A stretch of DNA of 64,000 nt from Nocardioides carbamazepini (GTDB lineage: Bacteria > Actinomycetota > Actinomycetes > Propionibacteriales > Nocardioidaceae), in contig NZ_JAHTLF010000002.1 in the NCBI RefSeq assembly GCF_024614185.1, forward strand, positions 1 to 64,000, written 5' to 3'. This document shows positions 27,720 through 35,485 of this stretch, one piece after another (the stretch's first letter is position 1; the number at the start of each line of letters is the position of its first letter). The notes under the pieces are model-generated. The model saw only the letters and a program-made list of their open reading frames with translations. It was not told the DNA's origin and did not search any database. Both the position numbers and the translations under genes were made by a program.

Positions 27720-27850
27720 GGGCCGGTCTCGCGGACCTGTGCCCGGCGGCCCGAGCGACCGGCGACCAGCACGACACCGAAGAGCGCGGCGATGCCCAGG
27801 ACGAACAGCAGCACGATCGCCAGGACGACGGCGAGGGCGAGAAGACTCAT
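27704..27850 (-). CDS. Small single-pass membrane protein
   Basis: A 48-residue protein, not a recognised family. Residues ~3-28 form one strongly hydrophobic helix (LALAVVLAIVLLFVLGIAALFG), followed by a short basic tail (AGRSGRRAQVRE). The 3' end overlaps the convergent gene by 16 nt. A GGTGGGG stretch before the ATG may serve as a ribosome site. A tandem operator-like repeat lies just upstream. It could be a spurious frame, but the compact topology argues for a real small protein. Confidence 0.45.
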   Translation of the reverse strand: MSLLALAVVLAIVLLFVLGIAALFGVVLVAGRSGRRAQVRETGPQSIA

Positions 27851-27866
27851 GGGCCCCACCCTTGCA

Positions 27867-27902
27867 TGACGCAGGTCACATCCCAAGGGTGACGCGGGTC
27901 AC
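27867..27902. promoter_or_regulatory. Tandem operator-like repeats between divergent genes
   Basis: TGACGCAGGTCAC (27867-27879) and TGACGCGGGTCAC (27890-27902) are 13-bp copies with one difference, 23 bp apart. Each contains inverted TGAC/GTCA half sites, the pattern of a dimeric regulator binding twice on about the same DNA face. They lie between the small membrane protein gene and the SDR gene. Confidence 0.45.
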
Positions 27903-27970
27903 ACTCTCCCCATCGGGTTTTGCGACCGGGGGAGGACGACGCGCGGCGGCAGAGGGCGCAGGATCCTCCC

Positions 27971-28819
27971 ATGGGCGACCTCGACGGCAAGACCTTCCTC
28001 GTGACCGGCGCCAACACCGGCATCGGCAAGGAGACCGTGCGCGACCTCGCGGGCCGCGGGGCGCGGGTGGTACTCGCCGGCCGCTCCGAGGAGCGGACCC
28101 TGGCGGCGATCCGCGAGATCGCCGCCGATACCGGCAACACCGCACTCGACTTCCTGGCCCTCGACCTCGGCGACCTGGCCTCCCTCCGGGCCGCCGCGAC
28201 GACCTTCCTCGAGTCCGGCGAGCGGCTCGACGTCCTCATCAACAACGCCGGCCTGGCCGGCAAGCGGGGGATGAGCGCCAGCGGGTTCGAGCTCGCCTTC
28301 GGCACCAACCACGTGGGCCCGTTCCTGCTCACCGAGCTGCTCCGCGACCGCATCGTGGAGACCGGACCCGGGCGGATCGTCAATGTCGCCAGCACCGGCC
28401 ACTACCGGGCGAAGGGCATCGACTGGGAGGCCGTCCGGCGGCCCACGGTCACCCGCACCGCCTTCGACGAGTACTGCGTCTCGAAGCTCGCCAACGTGCT
28501 GCACGCGCGCGAGCTCGGCCGGCGGCTGGAGGGCACCGGCGTGACGACGTACGCACTGCATCCCGGCGCGATCGCCTCGGACGTGTGGCGGGAGGTGCCC
28601 TTCGGCGTGCGCCACGCGATGAAGCTGTTCATGAAGTCGCCCGAGCAGGGCGCGCGGACCTCGCTCTACTGCGCCACCTCGCCCGATGTGGCCGACCACA
28701 CCGGGCGCTACTACGACGACGAGCGCGAGAAGCAGCCGTCACGGGTCGTCACCGACGCGCTCGCCGCGGAGCTGTGGGAGCGCAGCGAGGACTGGGTCAC
28801 CGCAGCACCGCGGGGTTGA
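27971..28819 (+). CDS. SDR family NAD(P)-dependent oxidoreductase
   Basis: A 282-residue short-chain dehydrogenase of the retinol-dehydrogenase-like type. The cofactor motif TGANTGIGKE is near residue 12, NNAGLAG near 92, catalytic Ser in NVASTGHY and the YCVSK pair (YxxxK, one residue spaced as usual) near 173. The substrate is unknown. A CAGGAT hexamer (27959-27964) lies 6 nt before the ATG, a variant of the leaderless arrangement; AGGA there could instead be a ribosome site. Confidence 0.86.
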   Translation: MGDLDGKTFLVTGANTGIGKETVRDLAGRGARVVLAGRSEERTLAAIREIAADTGNTALDFLALDLGDLASLRAAATTFLESGERLDVLINNAGLAGKRGMSASGFELAFGTNHVGPFLLTELLRDRIVETGPGRIVNVASTGHYRAKGIDWEAVRRPTVTRTAFDEYCVSKLANVLHARELGRRLEGTGVTTYALHPGAIASDVWREVPFGVRHAMKLFMKSPEQGARTSLYCATSPDVADHTGRYYDDEREKQPSRVVTDALAAELWERSEDWVTAAPRG

Positions 28820-28880
28820 ACATGCCGGGGTAGAGGATGCCGGGGTAGAGGATGCCGGCCGCCGCGGCCGGGTCCTTCAT
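28797..28880 (-). CDS. 27-residue peptide with pentapeptide repeats
   Basis: ATG at 28880 overlaps the stop of the 132-residue membrane protein gene (ATGA), so a ribosome finishing that gene could re-initiate here. The product contains GILYP-GILYP-GMFNP, three five-residue units, the first two encoded by an exact 15-bp tandem repeat. The last 23 bp overlap the SDR gene on the other strand. No family recognised. It may be a chance frame; the coupling and in-frame repeat are the only support. Confidence 0.3.
   Translation of the reverse strand: MKDPAAAAGILYPGILYPGMFNPAVLR
28822..28858. repeat. 15-bp tandem repeat, 2.5 copies
   Basis: ATGCCGGGGTAGAGG occurs at 28822-28836 and 28837-28851, then a 7-base partial copy to 28858. 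The 15-bp unit keeps reading frame on the - strand. Confidence 0.85.
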
Positions 28881-29275
28881 GCCGTCGCCAGGATCACGGC
28901 GACGGGCAGGCCGATGACCACCAGCAGCAGGACGACGAGCAGGAGCACGAACGCGAGCATCCCCGGCACCCTCTGCTTGGTGAACCCCATCGCGCCGGAC
29001 ATGAAGGTCAGCACGGGGGCGGCGTAGAAGACGTCGACGGTCTGCCCGGGAGCGAGCTGGACCTGCTGGCTCGCCTGGCCGTAGCGCCACATCCACTGGG
29101 CGTGGGCGGAGACGGTGTGGACGCCCGGCGGCATCGGCACGACGTTGGGTCCGAACCGCATCGGCACCGGGTAGCCGTTCACCTGCACGCTCGGCGTGAT
29201 CATGGTGAGCAGCCGGTTGCCCTGGACGTTCACGCGGAGGTAGCCGGGCGGGGGCGGCGGAGGCTGCGACGTCAT
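28877..29275 (-). CDS. Pro-rich tail-anchored membrane protein of unknown function
   Basis: A 132-residue protein: a polyproline N terminus (PPPPPP), a beta-rich middle (about 12-85, with GNRLLTMITPSVQVNGYPVP and PGVHTVSAHAQWMW) and one hydrophobic C-terminal helix (about 105-130) after a basic KQR. The layout resembles actinobacterial tail-anchored domains of unknown function. TAGGGT (29283-29288) ends 7 nt before the ATG with no ribosome site, so it may be leaderless. It is coupled to the 27-residue peptide. Confidence 0.65.
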   Translation of the reverse strand: MTSQPPPPPPGYLRVNVQGNRLLTMITPSVQVNGYPVPMRFGPNVVPMPPGVHTVSAHAQWMWRYGQASQQVQLAPGQTVDVFYAAPVLTFMSGAMGFTKQRVPGMLAFVLLLVVLLLVVIGLPVAVILATA

Positions 29276-29341
29276 GCCGGCGACCCTACGAGATCGGGCG
29301 GCGGACACCGCCGCACCGCCGGTGCGGTACATCATGGGTGC

Positions 29342-29851
29342 GTGAGCACCCTCGACCCCGAACGGCTGCGCACCCTCACGCTGCTGCGTCGGGTGCGTGA
29401 CCGGATCGACCGTGAGTACGCCCGCCCGCTCGACGTCGAGGCGCTGGCGCGCGACGTGCACATGTCGGCCGGGCACCTGAGCCGCGAGTTCAAGAAGGCC
29501 TACGGCGAACCGCCGTACTCGTACCTGATGACGCGGCGGATCGAGCGGGCGATGGCGCTGCTGCGTCGCGGCGACCTCAGCGTGACCGACATCTGCTTCG
29601 AGGTCGGGTTCTCGTCGCTGGGCACGTTCAGCACCCGGTTCACCGAGCTGGTCGGCGTACCGCCGAGTGCCTACCGCGACGACGCTCCGGTGCCCGAGGA
29701 CGGTGCCGCCGAGCCCCCGTCGTGCGTGACGAAGAAGGTCACCCGGCCGGTCCGACGCGGCGGCGCGCAGACGAGCCCCGACGTCCCCGCGGCGCGCGCG
29801 GCATCGGTCAGGAATCGAGAAGCACCACGGTTCGAGGCGCCGCTAGCGTGA
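29342..29851 (+). CDS. AraC family transcriptional regulator
   Basis: A 169-residue protein whose residues ~12-115 form the two helix-turn-helix units of AraC/XylS (VEALARDVHMSAGHLSREFKK; VTDICFEVGFSSLGTFSTRF). There is no N-terminal ligand domain; a ~50-residue basic tail follows instead. GTG at 29342 is taken because longer frames run into the divergent gene. VOC gene 29857 follows after 5 nt and is its probable target. Confidence 0.85.
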   Translation: MSTLDPERLRTLTLLRRVRDRIDREYARPLDVEALARDVHMSAGHLSREFKKAYGEPPYSYLMTRRIERAMALLRRGDLSVTDICFEVGFSSLGTFSTRFTELVGVPPSAYRDDAPVPEDGAAEPPSCVTKKVTRPVRRGGAQTSPDVPAARAASVRNREAPRFEAPLA

Positions 29852-29856
29852 GCGAC

Positions 29857-30267
29857 ATGGACATCAGCATTCAGCACAGTTTCCTCCCGCAGACCGATCC
29901 CGAGGCCTCGCTCGCCTTCTACCGCGACGTCCTCGGCTTCGAGATCCTCAACGACGTCGGGTACGGCGACATGCGGTGGATCACCGTCGCGCCCCAGGGC
30001 CGGCAGTCGCCGTCGGTCGTGCTCTGCCCGCCGGCCGCGGACCCCGGCATCACGGAGGACGAGAAGCGGGTCATCGCGGAGATGATGGCGAAGGGCACCT
30101 ACGCCACCCTGGTCCTCAGCACGCCCGACCTGGACGGCACCTTCGAGCGGATCCAGGCCACCGGCACCGAGGTCATCCAGGAGCCGATCGACCAGCCGTA
30201 CGGCGTGCGCGACTGCGCGTTCCGGGACCCGGCCGGCAACCACGTCCGCATCAACCAGGCGGTCTGA
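29857..30267 (+). CDS. VOC (glyoxalase/bleomycin-resistance) family protein
   Basis: A 136-residue vicinal-oxygen-chelate protein with paired beta-alpha-beta-beta-beta units (ASLAFYRDVLGFEILND; FRDPAGNHVRINQ). Family members include glyoxalases, dioxygenases and drug-binding proteins. TAGCGT (29844-29849), overlapping the araC stop, ends 7 nt before the ATG, so it may be transcribed alone as well as with araC. AraC-VOC pairs are common in actinomycetes; substrate unknown. Confidence 0.82.
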   Translation: MDISIQHSFLPQTDPEASLAFYRDVLGFEILNDVGYGDMRWITVAPQGRQSPSVVLCPPAADPGITEDEKRVIAEMMAKGTYATLVLSTPDLDGTFERIQATGTEVIQEPIDQPYGVRDCAFRDPAGNHVRINQAV

Positions 30268-30275
30268 TACCCGGC

Positions 30276-32423
30276 TCAGCTGAGCACGACCAGGCGCTGC
30301 GTGGCCCGGGTCATCGCGACATAGCGGTCGACGGCGCCCTCGATCCCGGTGCCGAACCGCTCCGGCGCGACGAGGACGACCAGGTCGAACTCCAGGCCCT
30401 TCGCGTGCTCGGGACGCAGCGACCGGACCCGCGGTGTGGCGGCGAAGTCCCGGTCGCCGATGACGGCGGCGACGCCCTCCTGGTGCTCGGCCAGCCATTC
30501 CTCGACGATCCCGGCGAGGCGCGAGCGGTCGGCGTACTCGACAGGCACGCCGGTGCTGCGGATCGAGGTGGGCACGTTGGCGTCGGGCAGGACCTCCCGG
30601 ATCACCGGCGCCGCCGCCTCCATCACCTCGACCGGTGTGCGGTAGTTGACGGTGAGCGACGCCAGGTCGATGTCGTGCAGGCCGACCCGCTCCAGGCGGT
30701 CGGCCCACGACTCGGTGAACCCGTGCCGGGCCTGGGCCCGGTCGCCCACGACGGTGAAGCTGCGCGACGGGCAACGGCGCAGCAGCATCTGCCACTCGGC
30801 GTCGGTGAGCTCCTGGGCCTCGTCGACCACGACGTGGGCGAACGGGCCCGAGTAGCGGCCGGCGTCGGCCACGAGCGTGCCGGGATCGGCCGCGAGGGCA
30901 CCGCGCAGGTCGGCACCGCGGAGCATCGACATGATCATCAGGTCGGAGTCGTCCGTGGCGACGAGATGGTCGACGACGCGGTCCATCTCCTCCCGCTCGG
31001 CGGCCGCCTCCGCCTCGTGCCGCCGCCGTCGGCGGGCCGCCTCAGGGTCGCCGAGCCGCGCCCGGGCGACGTCGAGGAGCGGCAGGTCGGCGACGGTCCA
31101 CCCCTGCGGGCCGGCACGACGCAGCGTGCGCACCTCGTCGGAGGAGAGCCAGGGGGCGCAGTGGCGCAGGAAGGCCGGCACCTCCCACAGGTCTCCGACC
31201 AGGTCGGTGGCCTCGATCATCGGCCAGGCCCTCGTGACGGCGTCCACCAGCGTGCGGTTGCGGCGCAGCGACCGGCGGACCTCCTCCTCCGAGGCGTCGG
31301 TGTCGCCGTGCTTGTCGACGAGGATGTCGAGCAGTGCGTCCCAGACCTGGTCGCGCGCCTCGTTGTGGGGGGTCCCCGGATCCGGTGCCCCGAACGCCTC
31401 GGCCCAGTCTCGGGCGCTGAGCCACACGTCGGACCATGCGGTCTCGACCACCATGCCCTCGGTCGGCAGCTCCTCGTAGAGCCGGACCGCGGGCTCGATC
31501 GCAGCGACCATCGCGGCGTCGGCCTTGAGCCGGGCCGCCTCCGGGTCGCGCTCCTGGACCGCGGCGGCGCCCTCCGCGACGAGGTCGCGGACCGTGCAGG
31601 TCCGCACGCCCTCCTCGCCCAGGCTCGGCAGCACGTCGGCGACGTAGGCCAGGTAGGGCTCATGGGGGCCGACGAAGAGGACGCCACCGCGTCCGTCGCC
31701 GAGCCGCGGGTCGGCGTACAGCAGGTAGGCGGCGCGGTGCAGCGCGACGACCGTCTTGCCGGTGCCGGGACCGCCGTCGATGACGAGGGTCCCGCGGGAG
31801 CCGGCCCGGATGATCGCGTCCTGGTCGGCCTGGATGGTGGCGAGCACGTCCCGCATCCGTTCGGAGCGACTGCTGCCGAGGCTCGCGACGAAGGCGGACT
31901 GGTCGTCCAGGGCCGCGCTGCCCGCCGCGTCGTCGAGCGCGTCGGCGGTGAACACCTCGTCCCAGTAGTCGGTGACCCGGCCGTTGGTCCAGCGGTAGCG
32001 ACGCCGGCTGGCCAGGCCCATCGGGTTGCCGTGGGTGGCGCCGAAGAACGGCTCGGCGGCGGGGGAGCGCCAGTCGACGAGCAGCCGCCGACCGTCTGCG
32101 TCGGTCAGCCCGAAGCGACCGACGTGCACGGTCTCGCCGTCCGTCGCCACCATCCGGCCCAGGCACAGGTCGAGGCGGTAGCGGCGCAGCCCCCGGAGCC
32201 GTGAGCTGAGGCGATGCACCTCCAGGTCGCGGTCCATCGCCTCCTGACCGGTGCCGCCCGGCTGGCGGCGTACGTCGGCCAGGCGGTCCTCGAGCTCGGC
32301 GACCGTGCGTTCGAGGCTGCCGCCGATCGCGGCGAAGTGCGCCTCGTCGTCGGCGATGAGCGCCGGATCGTCCTTGGCCGGGTGATCGTGGAGGTCGAAC
32401 GCGCGCGTCGTCGGGTGGGTCAA
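30276..32423 (-). CDS. helR: HelR/HelD-like RNA polymerase recycling ATPase
   Basis: A 715-residue UvrD-like superfamily 1 protein. The N terminus has a coiled-coil stretch (about 25-60), Walker A is GGPGTGKT at 217-224, Walker B VVVDEAQEL lies near 515, and the C-terminal helicase motif VAMTRATQRLVVL ends it. HelD-class factors push into the polymerase channels and release stalled enzyme; HelR in Streptomyces displaces rifamycins and confers tolerance. TTG at 32423 is chosen: GGGAG lies about 9 nt upstream, and longer frames would start inside the upstream palindrome. The palindrome matches the rifamycin-associated element, which supports HelR over generic HelD. Confidence 0.85.
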   Translation of the reverse strand: MTHPTTRAFDLHDHPAKDDPALIADDEAHFAAIGGSLERTVAELEDRLADVRRQPGGTGQEAMDRDLEVHRLSSRLRGLRRYRLDLCLGRMVATDGETVHVGRFGLTDADGRRLLVDWRSPAAEPFFGATHGNPMGLASRRRYRWTNGRVTDYWDEVFTADALDDAAGSAALDDQSAFVASLGSSRSERMRDVLATIQADQDAIIRAGSRGTLVIDGGPGTGKTVVALHRAAYLLYADPRLGDGRGGVLFVGPHEPYLAYVADVLPSLGEEGVRTCTVRDLVAEGAAAVQERDPEAARLKADAAMVAAIEPAVRLYEELPTEGMVVETAWSDVWLSARDWAEAFGAPDPGTPHNEARDQVWDALLDILVDKHGDTDASEEEVRRSLRRNRTLVDAVTRAWPMIEATDLVGDLWEVPAFLRHCAPWLSSDEVRTLRRAGPQGWTVADLPLLDVARARLGDPEAARRRRRHEAEAAAEREEMDRVVDHLVATDDSDLMIMSMLRGADLRGALAADPGTLVADAGRYSGPFAHVVVDEAQELTDAEWQMLLRRCPSRSFTVVGDRAQARHGFTESWADRLERVGLHDIDLASLTVNYRTPVEVMEAAAPVIREVLPDANVPTSIRSTGVPVEYADRSRLAGIVEEWLAEHQEGVAAVIGDRDFAATPRVRSLRPEHAKGLEFDLVVLVAPERFGTGIEGAVDRYVAMTRATQRLVVLS

Positions 32424-32488
32424 GTCGTCAGCTCCCAGGGGTCTCGTGGCCTCTCCGCGGCGCGGAGACCGGGATTCTGCCCGCCCCA

Positions 32489-32511
32489 GGGGGCCTTGCG
32501 GCAAGACCCCC
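32489..32511. promoter_or_regulatory. Rifamycin-associated element (RAE)-like palindrome
   Basis: A near-perfect 23-bp palindrome: 11-nt arms GGGGGCCTTGC and GCAAGACCCCC around one central base, with one mismatched pair. Its CTTGCGGCAAG core and G/C flanks agree with the RAE found before rifamycin-inactivating and helR genes of other actinomycetes. It can supply a -35 in both directions: TTGCGG (32496-32501, +) and TTGCCG (32499-32504, -). Confidence 0.8.
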
Positions 32512-32524
32512 TGTGCGCTATACG
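32496..32524 (+). promoter_or_regulatory. RAE-overlapping promoter for the VOC gene
   Basis: TTGCGG (32496-32501), a 17-nt spacer and TATACG (32519-32524) form a well-spaced rightward promoter whose -35 is inside the RAE. Leftward, TTGCCG with CAGAAT (32474-32479) at 19 nt could drive helR. Confidence 0.55.
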
Positions 32525-32540
32525 TTGAGAACGGAGGGGA

Positions 32541-32573
32541 GTGTCGGTGCCGGCCGGTAGAACCGGACCATGA
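32541..32573 (+). CDS. Possible leader peptide coupled to the VOC gene
   Basis: A ten-codon frame beginning GTG at 32541 (or GTG at 32547, 9 nt after GGAGG) ends in TGA overlapping the VOC ATG (ATGA, 32570-32573). The only good ribosome site in the leader belongs to this frame, so it may deliver ribosomes to the VOC gene. Too short to prove from sequence. Confidence 0.3.
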   Translation: MSVPAGRTGP

Positions 32574-33031
32574 GCCGCGATCTCCAGATCACCTTCGACT
32601 GTCACGACCCGCGAGCGCTCTCGTCCTTCTGGCGCGACGCCCTCGGCTACGTCCATCCCGGACCGCCCGGGGTCCCGGTCGCTCCCGGCGGCGACCCGCT
32701 GGCCGCCTGGGACGTGTTCCTGGAGCGGATCGGGGTGCCCGAGTCCGAGCGGAACGCGCGCTCGGCGATCGAGGACCCCGACGGCTCCGGGCCCCGGGTC
32801 TTCTTCCAGCAGGTCCCCGAGGGCAAGGTCGCCAAGAACCGGGTCCACCTCGACGTCCGGGCGGCGCCCGGGCTCACGGGCGAGGAGCGGATGGCCGTGC
32901 TGGAGACCGAGTGCACGCGCCTCGTGGCGCTCGGCGCGACGCGGCTGGCGCGGCACGAGCCCGAGCCGCCGATGGGCGCCGGTCACCTCGTGCTGGCCGA
33001 CCCCGAAGGCAACGAGTTCTGCCTCGACTGA
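32570..33031 (+). CDS. VOC family protein divergent from helR
   Basis: A 153-residue glyoxalase-like VOC protein (ITFDCHDPRALSSFWRDALGY at the start; GHLVLADPEGNEFCLD at the end), likely two beta-alpha-beta repeats. VOC proteins include bleomycin- and fosfomycin-resistance proteins. Its promoter overlaps the RAE, so it may respond to rifamycins together with helR; a direct role against rifamycins is a hypothesis only. A ribosome site is absent directly before the ATG. Confidence 0.8.
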   Translation: MSRDLQITFDCHDPRALSSFWRDALGYVHPGPPGVPVAPGGDPLAAWDVFLERIGVPESERNARSAIEDPDGSGPRVFFQQVPEGKVAKNRVHLDVRAAPGLTGEERMAVLETECTRLVALGATRLARHEPEPPMGAGHLVLADPEGNEFCLD

Positions 33032-33050
33032 CCGTCGTCCCGGCTGAGGA

Positions 33051-33812
33051 CTACCCGATCGGGGCGACGCTCACCTTCGAGCCGAGCGCCCGGCCGTCGA
33101 CGTCGAGGAAGGTCAGCGTGACCTCCGCCGCCTGGGCGGCCTCCGGGAGCGCGGTGCCGTACCCGAGCGAGTCGGCTCGTACCGGCAGCATGCGGTCGAC
33201 CCCGGTGCCCTGCACCCGCACCGCGGTGGTGCCGGGGTAGGGCGAGACGCCGTAGACGAGAGGCTCGCTGTCCTTGAAGAAGCCGCCCAGCTGATCGGGG
33301 GAGGTCAACTCCTGGGGCGGCACGTCGTCGCCGGCCCAGATCGTGCCGCCGCAGCCGTACTCGAGCTCCTTCTTCGTCGGCGTGCCGGTGCCGTCCCAGA
33401 TGCCGTCACTCATCGCGTAGCAGACCTTGCCGGACGACGAGGTCGCCACCCAGAAGGCGAACACGCCGTGGCCGGTGTCGAACTGGGCGACCAGCGCGGG
33501 CTCGTCGAGGACGCCGAGGCCGTTGCCGGTGGTGTTCGGCTGCTGGGCGAAGTCCTTGATGACGCGGGCGACGACCTCCGTCGGGTCGCCGAGGCCGACG
33601 GCGGTCGCCGTCCCGACCGCGGTGAAGCCGGCGACGAGCCCGACGACCACCCGGCGGCGGGTCCGGCGGCGGCGTCCCCGGTCCGCGCGGCCCGTGGCGG
33701 CCCGGTCCTCGGCAGCACCGTCCCCGGCGAGGATCCGGGCGAGGGTCGCCTCGGACCAGGCCGGGTCGAGGGGGAGGGGAGCGGGAGCGAGGGCAGAGAT
33801 GTGGTCGGTCAT
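33051..33812 (-). CDS. Membrane protein paired with ECF sigma factor, anti-sigma-like
   Basis: A 253-residue protein: cytoplasmic N terminus (1-53) ending in an Arg-rich run (GRRRRTRRR), one transmembrane helix (about 54-75), and a ~175-residue outer domain with two cysteines (CYAMS, YGCGG) that could pair. It overlaps the sigma gene by ATGA. Position and topology suggest an anti-sigma or sensor protein, but the zinc anti-sigma HxxxCxxC motif is absent and no family was recognised. Confidence 0.6.
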   Translation of the reverse strand: MTDHISALAPAPLPLDPAWSEATLARILAGDGAAEDRAATGRADRGRRRRTRRRVVVGLVAGFTAVGTATAVGLGDPTEVVARVIKDFAQQPNTTGNGLGVLDEPALVAQFDTGHGVFAFWVATSSSGKVCYAMSDGIWDGTGTPTKKELEYGCGGTIWAGDDVPPQELTSPDQLGGFFKDSEPLVYGVSPYPGTTAVRVQGTGVDRMLPVRADSLGYGTALPEAAQAAEVTLTFLDVDGRALGSKVSVAPIG

Positions 33813-34354
33813 CGGAGGCCACCTTCGGTCAGGGGTCGGTTCGGGAGGGCGGCGCGCGGGTCCGCCGGGGAGCTGAGCTCGTGCAGCGCGGCCCGCGCCC
33901 GGTGGGCGCGGACCCGGAAGGTCCCCGGACGGATCCCGAGAACGCCGGCGGCCGCATCGGGCGTGAGCCCGTCCCAGGCGATGAGCAGCAGCGCCTCCCG
34001 CTGCTCCTCCGGCAGCGCCGCGAGTGCCTCGAGGGCGGCCACCCGGTCGGTCGCGAGCAGGCCCGCGTCCTCACTCGGGCGCGCCGCCACGTCGAGCAGC
34101 ACGAGGCGGTCGTGCAGGGCGCCGCGCCGGCGGGCCGAGCGTCGGCTGTTGCCGACGACCTTGCGGGCCGCCGCGATCAGCCAGGCGATCGGTGGCCGGG
34201 GGACGTCGTGCCAGCGGCGCCACGCCTGCACGAACGTCTCCGCCACGACATCCTGCACGTCGTCGGGCGGCACATGGCGACGTACGTAGGCCGCGACACG
34301 GGGGCCGTCGCGGCGCCACGCGTCGCTGAACTCGGCGTCATCGGAGATGCTCAT
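33809..34354 (-). CDS. ECF-type RNA polymerase sigma factor
   Basis: A 181-residue sigma-70 family protein with region 2 (VQDVVAETFVQAWRRWHD, about 33-50) and region 4 (LPEEQREALLLIAWDGLTPDAAAGVLGIRPGTFRVRAHRAR, about 115-155). No N-terminal region 1.1, as expected for ECF factors. It probably directs a stress or envelope regulon including itself; target sequences are unknown. It is followed by the coupled membrane protein. Confidence 0.85.
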   Translation of the reverse strand: MSISDDAEFSDAWRRDGPRVAAYVRRHVPPDDVQDVVAETFVQAWRRWHDVPRPPIAWLIAAARKVVGNSRRSARRRGALHDRLVLLDVAARPSEDAGLLATDRVAALEALAALPEEQREALLLIAWDGLTPDAAAGVLGIRPGTFRVRAHRARAALHELSSPADPRAALPNRPLTEGGLR

Positions 34355-34439
34355 GCCCTTGTAGTGTCCGGCTCCCTCCCGGTGTTACCGACGCCGGCTG
34401 CCGGTGTCGCTCGTCCCTCTGGTTCCGTAGTCTCCTCCG

Positions 34440-34892
34440 ATGATCCGGGATCGTAGGGAACAGGATCTCGACCGGCTGTGCGAGATCCTCGCGGCGCGCG
34501 ACGCCGACGACGGCGTGCTCGCCGGCCGGTCGCCACGGGCCTGGCTCTCGCAGATCGACGCCGAGGTGTCCTGGGTGTTCGACCAGGCGCCGGTCAGCGT
34601 CGCGCCGACGAGGAACGTCGTCGGGCACCTGCAGGTCTACCGGCCTCCCGTCGAGGCCGCCTGGACCGGTGAGGCCGCGACTGCGGCCGGGGTCGACGTC
34701 GCCGGTCTGCTCGTGATCGGCCGGATGTTCGTGAAGCCGATGAAGCACGACCACGGCGTCGCGCGGTACCTGCTGACCGAGGCAGTGAAGCTGGTGAAGG
34801 GCCGGGGGAGCGTGGCCGTGCTGGACCCCGACGGCGCCGCTCTCGTACCGGTGGCCCTCGCCCGCCGGCTGGGTCTCTCGGACGGACGCTGA
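34440..34892 (+). CDS. GNAT family N-acetyltransferase
   Basis: A 150-residue protein. The GLLVIGRMFVKPMKHDHGVA segment (about 96-115) is the beta4-alpha3 acetyl-CoA pyrophosphate loop, here KHDHGV in place of the usual RGxGxG/A. The substrate is unknown. TAGTCT (34428-34433) ends 6 nt before the ATG, with no ribosome site, so a leaderless mRNA is likely. Confidence 0.75.
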   Translation: MIRDRREQDLDRLCEILAARDADDGVLAGRSPRAWLSQIDAEVSWVFDQAPVSVAPTRNVVGHLQVYRPPVEAAWTGEAATAAGVDVAGLLVIGRMFVKPMKHDHGVARYLLTEAVKLVKGRGSVAVLDPDGAALVPVALARRLGLSDGR

Positions 34893-34927
34893 GTCGTCGC
34901 CAGGTCATGGCTTCGTAGACTGAGGCG

Positions 34928-35485
34928 GTGCGGCGTGTTCTCCTCCTGACGGTTGCGCTGCTCGTGACGCTCGCCGGAGCGGCCGTGTGGATCGGCGCCG
35001 CGGGTGACCAGCGCGACCTCGACCGACAGCCGCGGGGGAGCGATCTGATGCTGGGCTGGCGCGAGGTCGACGTACCGTGGCCGGAGATGCCCGGCCTCGA
35101 CCCCATCGATTCGTCGACGGACGAGTTGCCGGGTGCCGAAGGCACCGCGCTCGTGAACTTCTGGGCCTCCACCTGCGGTCCCTGTCGCGACGAGATGCCG
35201 ATGCTCCAGCGTCTCGCCGACACGGGGCGGATCGCGGTCGTCGGGATCTCCCGGGACCTCGACAACGGCGACGCACGCGACGCCTTGGACGAGTTCGGGG
35301 TCTCCTACCCGAACTTCCGCGACCACGACGGCCATCTCGCCGAGTCGCTCGCCGACGTGGTCCCGTTCAACGGAGTCCCGTCGAGCGTGCTCGTCGTCGA
35401 CGGCCGGATCCGGTGGGCGCACATCGGCGACTTCGACACGTACGACGAGCTGTCCCGGGACGTCGACGCCTACACGAGGCGCTAG
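34928..35485 (+). CDS. TlpA-like thioredoxin-fold protein
   Basis: A 185-residue exported thioredoxin-like protein. An N-terminal hydrophobic segment (about 3-25) without a lipobox anchors or secretes it; the redox motif is WASTCGPCRDEMP (CGPC) near residue 83. The cis-Pro region is GVPSSVLVV. It probably reduces or supports disulfide/cytochrome maturation outside the membrane. TAGACT (34916-34921) ends 6 nt before the GTG start. Confidence 0.83.
   Translation: MRRVLLLTVALLVTLAGAAVWIGAAGDQRDLDRQPRGSDLMLGWREVDVPWPEMPGLDPIDSSTDELPGAEGTALVNFWASTCGPCRDEMPMLQRLADTGRIAVVGISRDLDNGDARDALDEFGVSYPNFRDHDGHLAESLADVVPFNGVPSSVLVVDGRIRWAHIGDFDTYDELSRDVDAYTRR

Noticed and set aside
28822..28858. A CRISPR-like repeat
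   Set aside because: Only 2.5 copies of a 15-bp direct tandem repeat with no spacers and no cas genes.
29976..32204. A 742-codon + strand frame opposite helR
   Set aside because: helR carries ordered helicase motifs; the opposite frame is shadow sequence without any family resemblance.
32424..32504. A longer HelR start at 32504
   Set aside because: That TTG lies inside the RAE palindrome and upstream of the leftward -10; TTG 32423 has a proper ribosome site.
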